This document shows positions 1-10,665 of a stretch of 24,112 nucleotides of DNA, in pieces. The DNA is from Geosiphon pyriformis (Eukaryota; Glomeromycota; Glomeromycetes; Archaeosporales; Geosiphonaceae), in NCBI GenBank assembly GCA_016748015.1, contig JAAOMT010000706.1, forward strand, positions 509,371 through 533,482. Direction: 5' to 3'. Position 1 is the stretch's first letter; each line of letters opens with the position of its first letter. Below the pieces are notes generated by a model. The model did not search any database. It worked only from the letters and a program-made list of their open reading frames with translations, and was not told the origin of the DNA. Made by a program: the position numbers and the translations under genes.

Positions 1-698
1 AGATTGAAGAAACCCAATCTTCTCTTATGTCCCTTATTGATAAAGATTGGAGTCGAAGCTTTTCAGAAACTCTTGAAGATATTATTTCCAAACACGAGCG
101 TTCCTCTCACTCAAATAATGTCCATCAGTATGTAGAAAACTTCCCCTTCGCTGGTTATTGTCGGGTAGATAGATCATCGCCAATCTGGGATGCACTCAAG
201 CGAGATCTAGCCAAAGAATTTAAGGAATTAGAAGCAAATTGGGAAAGAGGAACAAATTCTCGCCTTCAAACTTTCATTACAAATACAATTAACATAAACT
301 GGAGTAAAATAGAAGGCTGTACAGCACGTTGTCCTATTTGCAAAGCAAAATGTGAACTTCCCGAAGGTGATCATACTCATGAAACCTCAACACACATCTT
401 GGCTGCTTTCGGTGGATGTAATGATGTGAATACTCATGAGGCGGTTTTAATTGTTTGTTCTGAGGTAGATGCGCGTGATAAAGGAAAATGGCGGAGTCGT
501 TTTATGACATCCTTAGTTCCAATCAATGAATTAATGCAAGCAAATCAGCCAAAATGGAAACCGCTATCATTTGGTCAAGTTCAAGAAGAAAAAGCAAGAA
601 ATATGAAACATATGTGGTGGCATTTGAGAAAAGAGTTATGTGAAAAATATGATATGATAGACTCAACCCTAAATGATTGGGAGAGATATGTTCGGTAG
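1..698 (+). CDS. C-terminal part of a very-large-GTPase (VLIG/GVIN)-like protein, 5' end outside window
   Basis: The reading frame enters at base 3 (upstream residues IEETQSSL) and runs to TAG at 696-698. The ATG at 27 is therefore probably an internal Met and the window holds only the 3' end of a larger gene. Seen: an acidic/aromatic N-terminal part, then a Cys/His cluster (CTARCPICKAKC followed by DHTHE and THIL, ending in a GG) that could bind zinc, then a Trp-rich end (WKPLSF, MWWHLRKEL, NDWERY). This order (Cys/His cluster, short beta-like stretch, basic helical tail) resembles the C-terminus of interferon-induced very large GTPases and URGCP. That match is from memory of the family; no GTPase motif lies in the window. 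A near copy lies in inverted orientation at 23385-24112. The two agree perfectly up to base 282, then differ by 26 bases within the coding part, almost all amino-acid changing. No intron is needed in the visible part. Confidence 0.6.
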   Translation, partial: IEETQSSLMSLIDKDWSRSFSETLEDIISKHERSSHSNNVHQYVENFPFAGYCRVDRSSPIWDALKRDLAKEFKELEANWERGTNSRLQTFITNTININWSKIEGCTARCPICKAKCELPEGDHTHETSTHILAAFGGCNDVNTHEAVLIVCSEVDARDKGKWRSRFMTSLVPINELMQANQPKWKPLSFGQVQEEKARNMKHMWWHLRKELCEKYDMIDSTLNDWERYVR

Positions 699-739
699 AT
701 TTCTCGCAGTGATATTCATTGAATTATAGCCACAGAATT
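1..739 (+). repeat. Left arm of a 739-bp inverted repeat (partner 23344-24082)
   Basis: Bases 1-739 align without gaps to the reverse complement of 23344-24082. Hand count gives 27 mismatches (about 96% identity): none in 1-282, a cluster of 11 between about 415 and 450, the rest scattered. Homology stops abruptly about 40 bp after the stop codon, at the end of the shared string ATAGCCACAGAATT. Because the left arm is cut by the window edge, the true repeat may extend further outward. Confidence 0.9.
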
Positions 740-2505
740 CGAAATCAAACATTTTAGATATTCTTTTAATGTAGTTTTACACTTAGATTTTTACATAAAA
801 TATATTTTTAAAATTACGAAACTAAATATCAAAGGTTAGCTTTTTTCATAAATTGAAAACCGAATTAAATTCAAATAAAATATTTTGTAGCAAAAATATA
901 CTAAATATTTTTTGATTTAGTACTTTAAGCCCAAACAACTAGTAAAAAGAGAAAAAATTGGAACATAAGAATAATTCCGACAATTTTTTGAAGATAAAAA
1001 TTCCAATAATTAAACATGAAATACATTATAAATTTTAAAATTTGATGAAAGCTCTACTTTCCAACATTCATTTCCAAAAGTGTCTCTCTAAATTACAAGT
1101 CTGCGAATATGGGTTTTAAAATGAATCAATTCTAAAAAATATTACATTTTTAGGTTAGTTTTTGCAGTTAGATATAATCCTCAAGGAAAGGACCAAATTT
1201 AATAATTTGAAATGTACAATTTTAGAATCACCTGAAAATCTTAACCAAACGCAAATGAAAGTGAGAGGCAGAAGATCTTACAGATTGATGCAATTCATTT
1301 ATTGGGAATTTTTGAAGTTAATTCGTGCTCAAAAAGTTAGAGCGGTTTCTTGAATAATTATTTAGTTCGCGATATTAGTTGAACAATTATTTTGCTCTAA
1401 GCATTAATCGCGTGCTTGATGTTTGATTAGATGCTGCAAATTTGACTAAAGTCATATTTTCATTGAATTTCTAAACGGCATTCATTTAGAATGTCGGTTG
1501 AAAATTTTTAATCTAGTGTCATTTAAATTGGGGAGCTTGATCACTAATAAATAACCTGCTTTAAAACATTTATCAATACTTCATATAACACCCTCCATCA
1601 TATGATTGTTTGTGTTAAAATTATGCATAGGTCCTTTTTGATGAAATTTTAAAATTATCTATATCAATTGACCACAGACTATACCTAAGCAAAATATTAT
1701 ACCAAAAATCAAGTCAATTTAATTTGATGCAAGCAATCCCGATCTATAGCTATGAAAAAAAAAGTTTCGAGAATTCTTTGAAACATCAAAACCTTTAAGA
1801 TTCCATTAAAGAGTTTCATGTTAATCATATGCTCTGAATAATTAATTTAGATTGAAAGATAAATTGTTCGAATATGAATCGAATATGATGAATGAAATGG
1901 TCAAGTGTGCATAAGAAAATAAATCTGAAAAAAATGCTTTTCATCACATGCAATTGAATTATGAGCGCCATAATTTATAAATTAGATTTTCTGAACAAAG
2001 AATGAGAAATGAAACTCTAAGATATGCAATAATCTGAAACTTTTTTTGAGAGTCAATCTTAAATAATATCATCTTCCAAAAAATTTATAATTTTTGTAAT
2101 TGTAAACTTATCCTTGAATTTAGCAATTTTAACATCTAGAATTACTGGAATCATAATTGAAAATTCCTCAAGTCCTAAATTTTACGCGAATCATAATCGA
2201 AGAGATTTAAGAAATTTAAGATCGAGAAAACTTTGGAAACACATTAGCTTCTTCTCAACACAAATAAGGTAAAAATGAAGGGCGAAATCGTCAACGCTGA
2301 AGCACTTGACTGCAAAAATGTGATGAACCGAAAAACAGTAACTTTTCCTTGGCAATTTTTGGTCTATTCGAATAACTTACTAAAACTGCGCCATTTTACA
2401 ATTGAAGAATTCCAAAAAATTCTAAACTCGAAATAGTTCGAATATCCAATAGATAAGAAAACATAAAATAATATTAATACTATTGAATCCGGTATATTAA
2501 AATTT
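740..2505. other. Intergenic AT-rich DNA, no gene recognised
   Basis: I see no convincing gene. The only longish frame (1162-1353, +) lacks an ATG and has no recognisable family, although a pyrimidine tract ending in TTTTTGCAG sits just before it. The right end (about 2460-2505) is the 3' flank of the minus-strand secreted-protein gene. Confidence 0.5.
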
Positions 2506-3120
2506 TCATTTAAAGACAAATCTTGATGCCACTATAAAAGATAAAATAAACAAAAGCCCATTATTGGCCGTCATTAATTTAGTGGCAACTGATTCATGAT
2601 TATCTTTTGTGGTAGCTGATGGCTGAACGTTTGAGGGCTTAGTAGTGGTCATAAGAGTGGCAGATGGGTGCATGGAAGTTGAATGAATACCAGCTCCAGT
2701 GGTTCCAGGCCGCCCGGCTGGTAATTGTTGAGCTGCAGCTAATGGTTGTTCATTGGTACCAGTAGACGAGAGACCTTCAACAGAGCTACCACTGACTCCA
2801 GCTGATGGCTTTGGTTCAGTCGGATTCGTTCCAAGGTTGCTATTAGAATTTTGACCGGGAATTTGGTAACCTTGTGGTACAGCAACAGGATTTTGAGCTG
2901 GTGCAGGACCAAAAGAAGAGGGATTTGAGCTACCAAATTGAGGTCGACCAAGTTTTGAGCCTCCTAACGAATTGGGTTGAGGACCACCGGCTTGAGGACT
3001 CGCAGCCACGGGCTGTGCAGTAACTGGCTGTTGAGGATATTGATGTTGTTGTGAAAATACCACTAAAGAGAAGGTAAGCACAACAAAGGAAGTAAAGATT
3101 GTGAATTTTTTAGGAGACAT
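2506..3120 (-). CDS. Small secreted, probably GPI-anchored Pro/Gln/Ser/Thr-rich protein (204 aa)
   Basis: A single uninterrupted frame starts at ATG 3120. Residues 1-23 form a signal peptide: lysines at 4-5, a hydrophobic core and probable cleavage after VFS. The mature part is low-complexity, rich in Pro, Gln, Gly, Ser and Thr, with one YPQQ motif near its start and no Cys. Residues 188-203 are hydrophobic and run nearly to the C-terminus after a small-residue stretch (TANN). This layout is typical of GPI-anchored cell-wall proteins, with a candidate omega site near Asn186-Asn187; that is inference. The Ser/Thr-rich region (about 146-180) would be an O-mannosylation target. The protein is clearly paralogous along its whole length to the broken gene at 5373-5910, which runs in the opposite direction. 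A weak TATA-like stretch (ATGATAAAA, minus strand) lies about 90-95 bp upstream. I do not recognise a named family. Confidence 0.75.
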   Translation of the reverse strand: MSPKKFTIFTSFVVLTFSLVVFSQQHQYPQQPVTAQPVAASPQAGGPQPNSLGGSKLGRPQFGSSNPSSFGPAPAQNPVAVPQGYQIPGQNSNSNLGTNPTEPKPSAGVSGSSVEGLSSTGTNEQPLAAAQQLPAGRPGTTGAGIHSTSMHPSATLMTTTKPSNVQPSATTKDNHESVATKLMTANNGLLFILSFIVASRFVFK

Positions 3121-4255
3121 TTTATAATTAGTCCAATTAAATTTTTGTTTCTAGGTGTAAATTTTTCTGGAGCTCTTCTTTGGATTTGTCTTTTAGCAAA
3201 TTGGGACTGTTTTATCATAATAAGCGGGTCTTTCAAAGCTGATTTTATATTTTTTCTAAAAGATATTTTCCATCAATGATGATGAAATATTATCTTGAAT
3301 TCTCGTAGAAGTCAAAATATCATTCCTGCCATTAAGATGATTGATCAAGGCCCCTCAAAAGTATCATTTTTAGATTTGGTTATAGCAAAAAAAGTAAGTT
3401 AATTTTTAATGTTCCAAAGTAACAACTTATCAAGTGAAGTAGATATTTGACTTTCTTTCTTTTTTTAAATCCCTATCGCAATTGGATCAATTTATCATAT
3501 TTTGTATTAGGGATTCAAATCAGTGAGAGAACCGCTCAATGAATATGGTTTGGGTTTTGAGTGGAAGCAGAGGTCGCTACTGTTCACATTTTAATAAACA
3601 CAGTTTGACTATTAACGTTAATAACAAGAATGTCCTTTACAATGAAACTAAATTTTAATTTATGCTCTACACAACCAAAAAAATGTAAAAGCTCGAAATC
3701 TTATTTAAGGTTTGATACACTTGTAAATATATTTTTTCAATAACAAGTGTTATGTTATTTATATTAATAATTATTAATCTTCATCAAACTTAGCCTTAAT
3801 TAGAAATTTGATGTTTTTTAAAACAAAAATTATAATTCCTAAAATACAAACATTGAAGAAATCAGAAAGTAACTTTCTTGTCTATAAATGTTGAATCCAG
3901 TTAGAATCTTGGAAGCCCAATAATTGAGAAAAATTTGCTCTCGAAATTAAGGTATAGGAAAAAGTTTATAAATTTATATCAACACACAAATTAAGAGAGG
4001 TATAATAATCAAATTGAGAAACCGGGGGATTTTAAGAGATGCACTGGAGAATAAGAAAGAAGCAAAATTTTTTGCATTTGGGGACAATATACATGTATAT
4101 GTAAATTTGTTTAAAAAAAAAGAGGCCGTAGACGTATACGGAAAAAAATAGTCAGCTAAATTTCCAAATTCAAGAATTTTTAGTGTTTGTCAGACCTTTT
4201 GATGATGCTCTTCTCTATAAATTGGTGCATTCACAAATATCTTGAAAATCTAGGA

Positions 4256-4361
4256 TGTGGTTCCAGCTTTAAATCCTGTTTTTACGCTTTTCTAGTTGAT
4301 CTGTTAAATGCGGTTTCAGCCTTAAATCCTGTTTCTACCTTTTCTTAATAAATTTATTAAA
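4256..4361. repeat. Two-copy 53-bp tandem duplication, diverged
   Basis: Bases 4256-4308 and 4309-4361 are the same length and align end to end. They share CTTAAATCCTGTTT-type cores and both end in TTAAA. The first half is well conserved; the second half has drifted, with overall identity roughly 75-80% by eye. It is an old local duplication without coding potential. Confidence 0.7.
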
Positions 4362-5202
4362 TAAAGCTAGTAATTGGATAAAGCCCATTTTTTAACTTCT
4401 CAAGGATAAAAAACTTTTTTGCATAAAACCAAAATAAGGAATGAGGATCATGTTTACAAAATTTAACACGGATTCAGATTTGAATAATTATGTTAAATTA
4501 AATTGATAAACAATTTTATCATCGAAAAATGAAACGTAATCGTCATATTACATGATCAAAGATTACATAAATTAATTTATAATAATTTCAGTCTCATTGA
4601 TTTAGTGATCTGTGAGCTAGTCAAAAATATCAATGATTTTTAGAATTCTATTGGTTTTTCAAAATCTGAGAAATAAAAAATTTTAATCTCAACTTATTTC
4701 AATAGTTATTGTTGGTAGAATACATGTACTTAATAAAAAACCAAAACGGCGATTCAAGTGAAACAAGGAAATGAATTCCAGGATCCATTCCTAGAGGAGA
4801 AGCAATGTCCCTAATATTGGTAACCTGGAAAAAGGAGGGTTTGATTCATCAAAAAAATTCTGTGAGTACATATAAGAACACCAAATATCAATAGCAAAAT
4901 ATTTGACTCTAAATTTATGCTTAACAAAGGATGTAAGAGAACGATACTTCAGTCGGTACTAACTTCTAACAAAATTTCAAATTGAACAAAAAATAATGCT
5001 TCTTACAACGCCAGATATTTATCCTTTTCGGGGGACCTGTAAAAAGATGTGTTTTTGAAGAATTTGTTTCCTGCAGATTGGAAATTTGGACGTGAAATAA
5101 GGAGGGACTACCACTTTTTTCTCACAGAATATTTTAATCAGAAAACGTAAATGATTGATGATGCCAAGTATTTCATAATAAATACGAAGTAAATTAATCT
5201 TA

Positions 5203-5223
5203 ATCATCATCATCATCATCATT
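5203..5223. repeat. (ATC)n microsatellite
   Basis: About seven perfect ATC/TCA units lie about 20 bp upstream of the TATA box of the paralogue at 5373. Length variation here could alter promoter spacing. Confidence 0.85.
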
Positions 5224-5244
5224 AAGGAACTGGTTGTGAAAGCT

Positions 5245-5251
5245 TATAAAA
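5245..5251 (+). promoter_or_regulatory. TATA box of the 5373-5910 gene
   Basis: TATAAAA in the context AGCTTATAAAACCCGCC lies 122 bp before the ATG at 5373, in otherwise A-rich leader sequence. It is a good match to a fungal TATA element; the transcription start is not known. Confidence 0.5.
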
Positions 5252-5372
5252 CCCGCCTTGCAAAGAAATTTTTCAAATTTAAAACCAGATCATTACTTTA
5301 AAGAAAATTTCAAAATAAACAAATTTAGTGGTGAACCATTATATCTCGAAATTCGATATATCTAAAAACACA

Positions 5373-5910
5373 ATGTCTTTCAAACAAATTATTTCTCTAA
5401 AAACTATTTTGATACTGACCTTTACAATTACAATAATTACTATATCACAAGCATATCAATTCCCACAACAATCAAAAACGCCTGATAACCAGATTGGAGG
5501 TGTCTCAAATATTCCGGGTGCTCAAAAGTTCGGACACCCGCAATCAGGGACACAGAATTCTGCTAAAAGAGGCGCACTAGGAAATCCTCCACAAGGTTCC
5601 GAAATGTCTGGACAACAGTTTCAGAATTCTTTAGCCAATTCTTCAAATGGCGGACCCTCTGGGGCTGTTTCTACCTCAAGGAGAAGATCCAGGCTTTGCC
5701 GCTGCATATCCAGGTGTGATCACTGGTGCTTCTACCTCTAATCGTTCAAATATCTCATCTCAAACGGCTGAGAGTAGGCCTTCTGGTACTAATGATTCGG
5801 CTGAATCAAGTGCAATTAATCATGATTCTTTAGCTAATATTTTGTTAGCTGCTGTTTTCAATGGACTTTTAGGAATAATTTTTTTCGGTTTGCTTCACAT
5901 TTTTGCATAG
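5373..5910 (+). pseudogene. Paralogue of the 2506-3120 secreted protein, broken by a +1 frame change
   Basis: The start is taken at ATG 5373 (MSFKQ, matching MSPKK of the paralogue). The ATG at 5328 in the same frame is less likely because it would bury the signal peptide. Frame 1 gives a signal peptide (residues 1-27, cleavage after SQA) and a Gln/Pro/Ser/Gly-rich region homologous to the paralogue (YQFPQQ, FGHPQSG, GNPPQG), but it then runs into arginine-rich nonsense and a stop at 5739-5741. A second frame, open from 5635, continues the homology (EDPGFAAAYPGVITGAST; then NHDS like NHES) and ends in the expected hydrophobic tail and a TAG at 5908-5910. The switch must lie within 5635-5738, most likely near 5678-5690. 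No GT-AG intron of plausible size restores the frame. It may be a recent pseudogene, a sequencing or assembly indel, or programmed frameshifting; the first two seem likelier. Confidence 0.7.
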
Positions 5911-6775
5911 CTTAATGATTTGAAATATTGAAAGCATAATTTTGAGTTGAATATACTAGTAAGATTAATTTTTAACAAACTAATTAAGCCTTATGATGAA
6001 TGTGCCACAACTATTCTACGAATCTGGACTACCTTTTATAAGGCTGTGATAGCTATATAGTTAATTTTCATTTCCCATTCCCAATATTTAAAAAAAATTT
6101 TAGAGGTAATTTTTGCAAGAAAAACTTGAATTACTTTTGACAAAGTCATTTCAAGAAATTCACTAATGTTGTGATTTTTTAAAGCGAAGATAAGTGTAAA
6201 GATTCTGTAAAGTGGGAATGAGTTTTTTGACACAATTTTGTGAAAAATGGAAAAGGTTAACAAGGTTCCCAGCTAATAATTAAATTTTATTATCATGAAA
6301 GAAATTTGGGTAAATTTTAGAGTGTTTAAAAATATTCTTCACCTAGTTTTTTTGTATGAACAATATAAAAGATAGTTCATGAAAGTTAATAGTCTAGAAA
6401 TATCCTTTTTATTACGCATTCTCAAAAGCTAATGAACTAAAAGAAACTAGATTCTAAATTCTCTGGTTTCGAAGATGGTTGATGGTGTGAAATATGACAG
6501 GTTATTTTAGTAACTGATTTTTTGGAAAACCTTGTCACTCAAGCTTTAAATAAAAATTCACTGAAGGGTGATTTCTTTAGGAAGTATGGCTCATTGTTGT
6601 AAATGTTATATTCGACATATACTTTTACCTCTTTTTCATTGGAATAAAAATATATATTTGGTTACATAGAAATTGACTAAAAGATTAAGAATTCCGGTAT
6701 TTTATACTCGATATTAAGTTTCTCTTTCCTACTATCCTTAAAAGCATTTTTGGGGGATATCAGTTTTAGATCTTT

Positions 6776-6814
<39 letters not shown>

Positions 6815-7749
6815 CAGAATCAGAATCAGAATCATAACTGTTTCATTTTAATGAAAAAAATCTTTTTAAATGATAAAACTTTTCTCATTGATAAGGATAT
6901 GCAATTCTTTTACCCAATTTACAGCACCATTTTTTATTCCCTCTTTATACATTTGAATTTATTGCTCACATTGTTCTCATTCTATTAACTGATCGTTTTA
7001 TAATTATTAATATGGAAGTGTGTTTTCAATTAAAAAGAATCTTGATGATATCGCAGCTAAAAAGACATGCCTAAACACTTGATTAAGAAAAAGATCCCAA
7101 AAGTTAACATTTTCATGTAAAGTACAGCAATTTCAGGAGCTTACTCTCCTTCTCATTCGTCACAGTAAATTTTACAGAATCCTCAACCGGTGAATAAATT
7201 TGTTTTTATTTGACGGACAGCCTTCAATCCTATTTACTCTAAAGCTTTTGAGATTAAAAAAATTGAAAATCGGCTTGGAAACAAATATTTTTTCAAGGAT
7301 ATTTTGCTTGCTTGCTCTCCAGTTAATTTTGAATGGGATAGAATATTGCACCTATATTCTTAACCACATCTTATATTAAAATTCAAGGACTACACTGATT
7401 TTTAAAATCTTTCCTTACAAAATTTTTAAACTATATCCCAGATCATAAAAACCTTGTTGTATTATAATTTATAAGCAATAATTGTGAAATTCTCATTGCC
7501 TTAAGGTTCAAATCAATGCGAATATATAAAAGTGATATAAAATTAGGAATCAGAAAAGATTTCATTCATAAACCAAGCTTACTTGTCATCAGCGACATCA
7601 TTTTCTTATGCTTTGCTCTTTATAATCCCAGTAAACTGGGGGATGGAAAATTTTAAAAAAAATCGGAAAAGCTATAACAAGATTCAGTTTAGGTAAAATT
7701 GATAACAGCTGATCAGATTATCGAAGATAATAACCCCCTAAGGCCATAC
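5911..7749. other. Intergenic AT-rich DNA with one compound microsatellite
   Basis: No gene is recognised. The frame at 6036-6263 (-) translates to hydrophobic, low-information sequence typical of AT-rich noncoding DNA. The compound microsatellite at 6778-6832 is the only clear structure. Confidence 0.5.
6778..6832. repeat. Compound microsatellite (TAA)n then (CAGAAT)3
   Basis: About twelve TAA units (6778-6814) run directly into three CAGAAT units (6815-6832). It should be length-polymorphic between strains. Confidence 0.9.
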
Positions 7750-7756
7750 TATATAA
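7750..7756 (+). promoter_or_regulatory. TATA box of the FAD oxidase gene
   Basis: TATATAA in the context CATACTATATAAGTAG lies 60 bp before the ATG at 7810, a spacing that allows a short leader of about 30 nt. Confidence 0.6.
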
Positions 7757-7809
7757 GTAGCATTGTTCACCTGTCTTTCATCTCAAATATTTAATACTTT
7801 ACAACCAAA

Positions 7810-9672
7810 ATGAAAAAAAATTTAGTGAAAGATATACCCAAAGATGCCATCAAAAATTTTAAAGCAAGTTTATCTGGCCAATCTGCCGTCTTGCTTCCTG
7901 AAGATGGTAAAAATTTTGAAAATACATTAATTTGGTGGGCTGATAATTCAGTCAAAAGACCGGGAGTAGTTGTTCAAGTATGTAAATTAGATTCTTGGAA
8001 AAAGTTGTTGTAGGCTAAAATAATTTTCTGAGAGAAGTGAGATTGCTCAAATATTTCATTCCTTATTGATTTTATACACAGGTGGCAGGGTTAAATGATC
8101 TTGTAGACACGGTAAGGAATTTCTAATTATTATTATTATTATTATTATTAAATTAGCCTTTAAAGATTGATTCTAAAAATGAATATTATAGATAAATTTC
8201 ATACGAACCAACAAACTTGACTTTGCAATTCGTTGCGGTGGTCATTCGACTTCGGGTGCATCGAGTACATTGGGTGGTGTTCTTCTCGACCTCCAAAAAC
8301 TTAATAATGTACGGGTTGATGTTGATTCAAAGTTAATTTACGTTCAAGCAGGTGCATTGGCACGAGATGTAGATAATGCTGCACATGCTCATGATTTGGC
8401 AGTCGTCACTGGCACGGTTAATTATACCGGAATCGGCGGGTTAACTTTGGGTAGATTCAATTATAAAAGTATTGGGCGGTGGCATAAGAATTAATTTAAT
8501 ATTATCTAACTTTTTGATTCTCAACTTAATTTTAGGGGGTGGATTTGGTTATCTCACAGGTGAGCCTTACAATTTTTTTAGTTTGGCAGGATATTTTGTC
8601 ATTCTTTTCTATTCATTGTAAACTCGAAATTTAAAAAGGACGCTACGGATTAATGATCGACAATCTCGTTAGCGCTACAATAGTTCTCGCCGACGGTACA
8701 GTCAAACAATTATCAGAAACCGAAAATAGCGACCTTTTCTGGGCGATCAGAGGAGCTGGTAGTAATTTTGGCGTGGCATACGAATTTGTCTTTAAGGCAC
8801 ATGAACAGAAAAACAAAATCTATGTTGGTAAGATGTTATTCGAACCAGAAAAATTGAATGCTGTGGTGGATGCGACTAATCAGTGGGCGGCGACTCAGCA
8901 TGAAGATGCAGCTGGTTTTTTTATCATTTCAAGACCGCCACCAGATTTCAAGGTATTGCTAAACTTTGAGAATTGGTTAAAAGCATTCCTCAAATTTTCT
9001 AGATAATAACACAAAATCCTTTAATCAAATATCAATTTCACTATAAAGCCTACATTGCTTTTCCTTTCATTCAATAATTCAGATTCAATCGAACTATTGA
9101 AAGAACGTTTTGCTCCTCTTTATGCTCTCTCTGCATTCCAAGAAGACATAAAAGCAATGTCATTCCCGAAAGTTAATACCATGCTGAACGAACAGAGCCC
9201 TCACGGAGGCCGTAAGGCGCACAAAAGCGCCTTTATTTCACGTCTCACCGCGCCGACTGTTCAAAAAGTATTTGACAAATTTGTGGAATTTACAGAAGAA
9301 AATCCAACTGTCCGTGACTCAGTAATTCTATTCCAATTTCATAATCTCGGAAAATTCTCACAAGTTCCACCTGACGCAATGGCATTTGGACATCGTCACA
9401 CATGTAACGCGTTCATCATAAACCAAAAATGGAAGCATGAACGAGATGATTCCAAAGTATATCAGTGGGCCAATGAAATGGCATCCATTTTGCAGGTTGA
9501 TAGTTATCAAAGTGAGTATCTCAATTATAATACTTATCGTACTCAAGATCCTGATGACAGACAAGGTTTAGCTCGACGGGTGTTTGGCCAGAATTTAGAA
9601 AGATTGAAAGAGATCAAAAGAAAATACGACCCTGAAGTATTTTTTGATAAGTGGGTAGTTGTTTATCCTTGA
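7810..9672 (+). CDS. FAD-linked oxidase, berberine-bridge/6-hydroxynicotine-oxidase type, six exons
   Basis: The exons I resolve are 7810-7977, 8082-8111, 8192-8450, 8536-8559, 8639-8952 and 9049-9672, joined by five GT-AG introns (104, 80, 85, 79 and 96 nt). They give 472 residues, the usual length for this family. The order is an FAD-binding_4 (PCMH) domain at about residues 50-220 and a C-terminal BBE domain ending in the YDPEVFF-type motif. The RCGGHS motif supplies His84, the expected 8-alpha FAD-linking histidine. The second attachment Cys of bicovalent members (GTC-P) is Val here (GTVNYTGIGG), so FAD is probably bound through His only. The glycine-rich LTLGGGFGYLTGRYG loop and FWAIRGAGSNFGV are intact. 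There is no signal peptide, so the enzyme is probably cytosolic. It would oxidise an alcohol, amine or sugar substrate with O2 as acceptor; the substrate cannot be read from sequence. No break was found. Confidence 0.92.
8126..8150. repeat. (ATT)8 microsatellite inside intron 2 of the oxidase
   Basis: Eight ATT units occupy much of the 80-nt second intron (8112-8191), so intron length is likely to vary between isolates without affecting the protein. Confidence 0.85.
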
Positions 9673-10461
9673 ACAGTATTTTTTTATGTTCAAGATAATT
9701 TAAATATCTGATTTCGTTTTGCTAGCTATAAGCTTTAGCCGGATATATTTATGATTCTTTATTATAAGGAATTGAATGAAACATATTCGTAAATATATCT
9801 GATTCTCAACACAGTCAAATATCAATTAAATATTGGTAAAATTTGGGGGAAATATTCAAATCAATCATTTGCACAACTAAGAATTTGGTAGAACTAGATT
9901 AATTTCCAATCTTTGAAAAAATAAATAATTCTTATTCATGTTTTTTTGTCTCTGATAATTTATTAGCTTACGGGAAATTTGTTAAATAAATTATTAATTT
10001 CCTTTGGTTAAAAATGAAAGAAGAATTTACAATTTCTTGCATTATCCTTTTAATATTAAATTATGTGTAGTACTCTTTCAATAAGAATTTTTAAATTTAT
10101 TTATTAAATCAAATATAATTTACCTTTATATATTTTATTAAAAAGTAACAAAAAATGATATAGTTTTAATATATAATATTAATTTAAACTTAACTAAAAA
10201 CTTTCATTATTATTAGAAATTAGTTATTTCCAACTCAAATGGTGATTTTTTTTCATTACTGAAATGTTATTCTAGATATGGAATAAAGGCATCAACATCT
10301 AAGCCCCTTTTAACCAGTGTCTTTGGCAAGCTTCTTTAAAACTGTTAGGATTTTCAATTTTCACAAAGCAATTTGCTGCAGCCACTCACAGCATAAAAGC
10401 CACTTTAATCCAGATTTTTTTATTATAAGTTTATCCAATCAATGATAAGTAAATGGCGAGG
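9673..10461. other. Intergenic, very AT-rich; 3' flank of the oxidase and upstream of the membrane-protein gene
   Basis: No gene is seen. Bases about 10020-10200 are almost pure A+T. The end of the stretch approaches the TATA-like element at 10462. Confidence 0.5.
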
Positions 10462-10468
10462 CATAAAA
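10462..10468 (+). promoter_or_regulatory. TATA-like element upstream of the membrane-protein gene
   Basis: CATAAAA in a locally GC-rich context (GGCGAGGCATAAAACGCGCC) lies 204 bp before the ATG at 10666. The leader could contain an intron: a GT donor at 10520 (TTCAG|GTACTT) and an acceptor ending at 10612 (CAATTTAG) would remove 93 nt. Both are sequence-based guesses. Confidence 0.35.
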
Positions 10469-10613
10469 CGCGCCAAATTCAAGACATACTGAAGCCCGTT
10501 CTGTTTCAGCCATATTCAGGTACTTCATACCTTTTCAAAGTTTTTTTTACCTTTTTTATTTACTCTTCATGTTTTTTATTGAAAATTTAAGAATTTTTAT
10601 GGTTCAATTTAGC

Positions 10614-10622
10614 ATGAACTGA
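10614..10622 (+). promoter_or_regulatory. Minimal upstream ORF (Met-Asn-stop) in the leader
   Basis: ATG AAC TGA sits 44 bp before the main ATG at 10666, and just after the candidate leader-intron acceptor. If transcribed it would be a minimal uORF that could dampen translation. Confidence 0.3.
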
Positions 10623-10665
10623 ATTCAAGAAAACTGGAATTAGAAAGAAATTACCCAAAAAAAAA

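Larger units (their letters stand above)
3121..5244. other. Intergenic spacer between two divergent paralogues
   Basis: This spacer separates the divergently transcribed paralogues at 2506-3120 and 5373-5910 and should hold both promoters. I see no gene. It contains a diverged two-copy 53-bp tandem duplication (4256-4361) and an ATC microsatellite (5203-5223). The frame at 5019-5222 (-) begins inside the microsatellite and is not credible. Confidence 0.5.

Noticed and set aside
1162-1353. Plus-strand open frame after a TTTTTGCAG
   Set aside because: It has no ATG, no recognised family and no neighbouring exon; the length is within chance.
5019-5222. Minus-strand frame starting with a run of Met
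   Set aside because: The Met run is the ATC microsatellite read backwards; the rest is AT-rich noise.
9358-9564. Minus-strand frame inside the oxidase
   Set aside because: It is the shadow of the last coding exon of the FAD oxidase.
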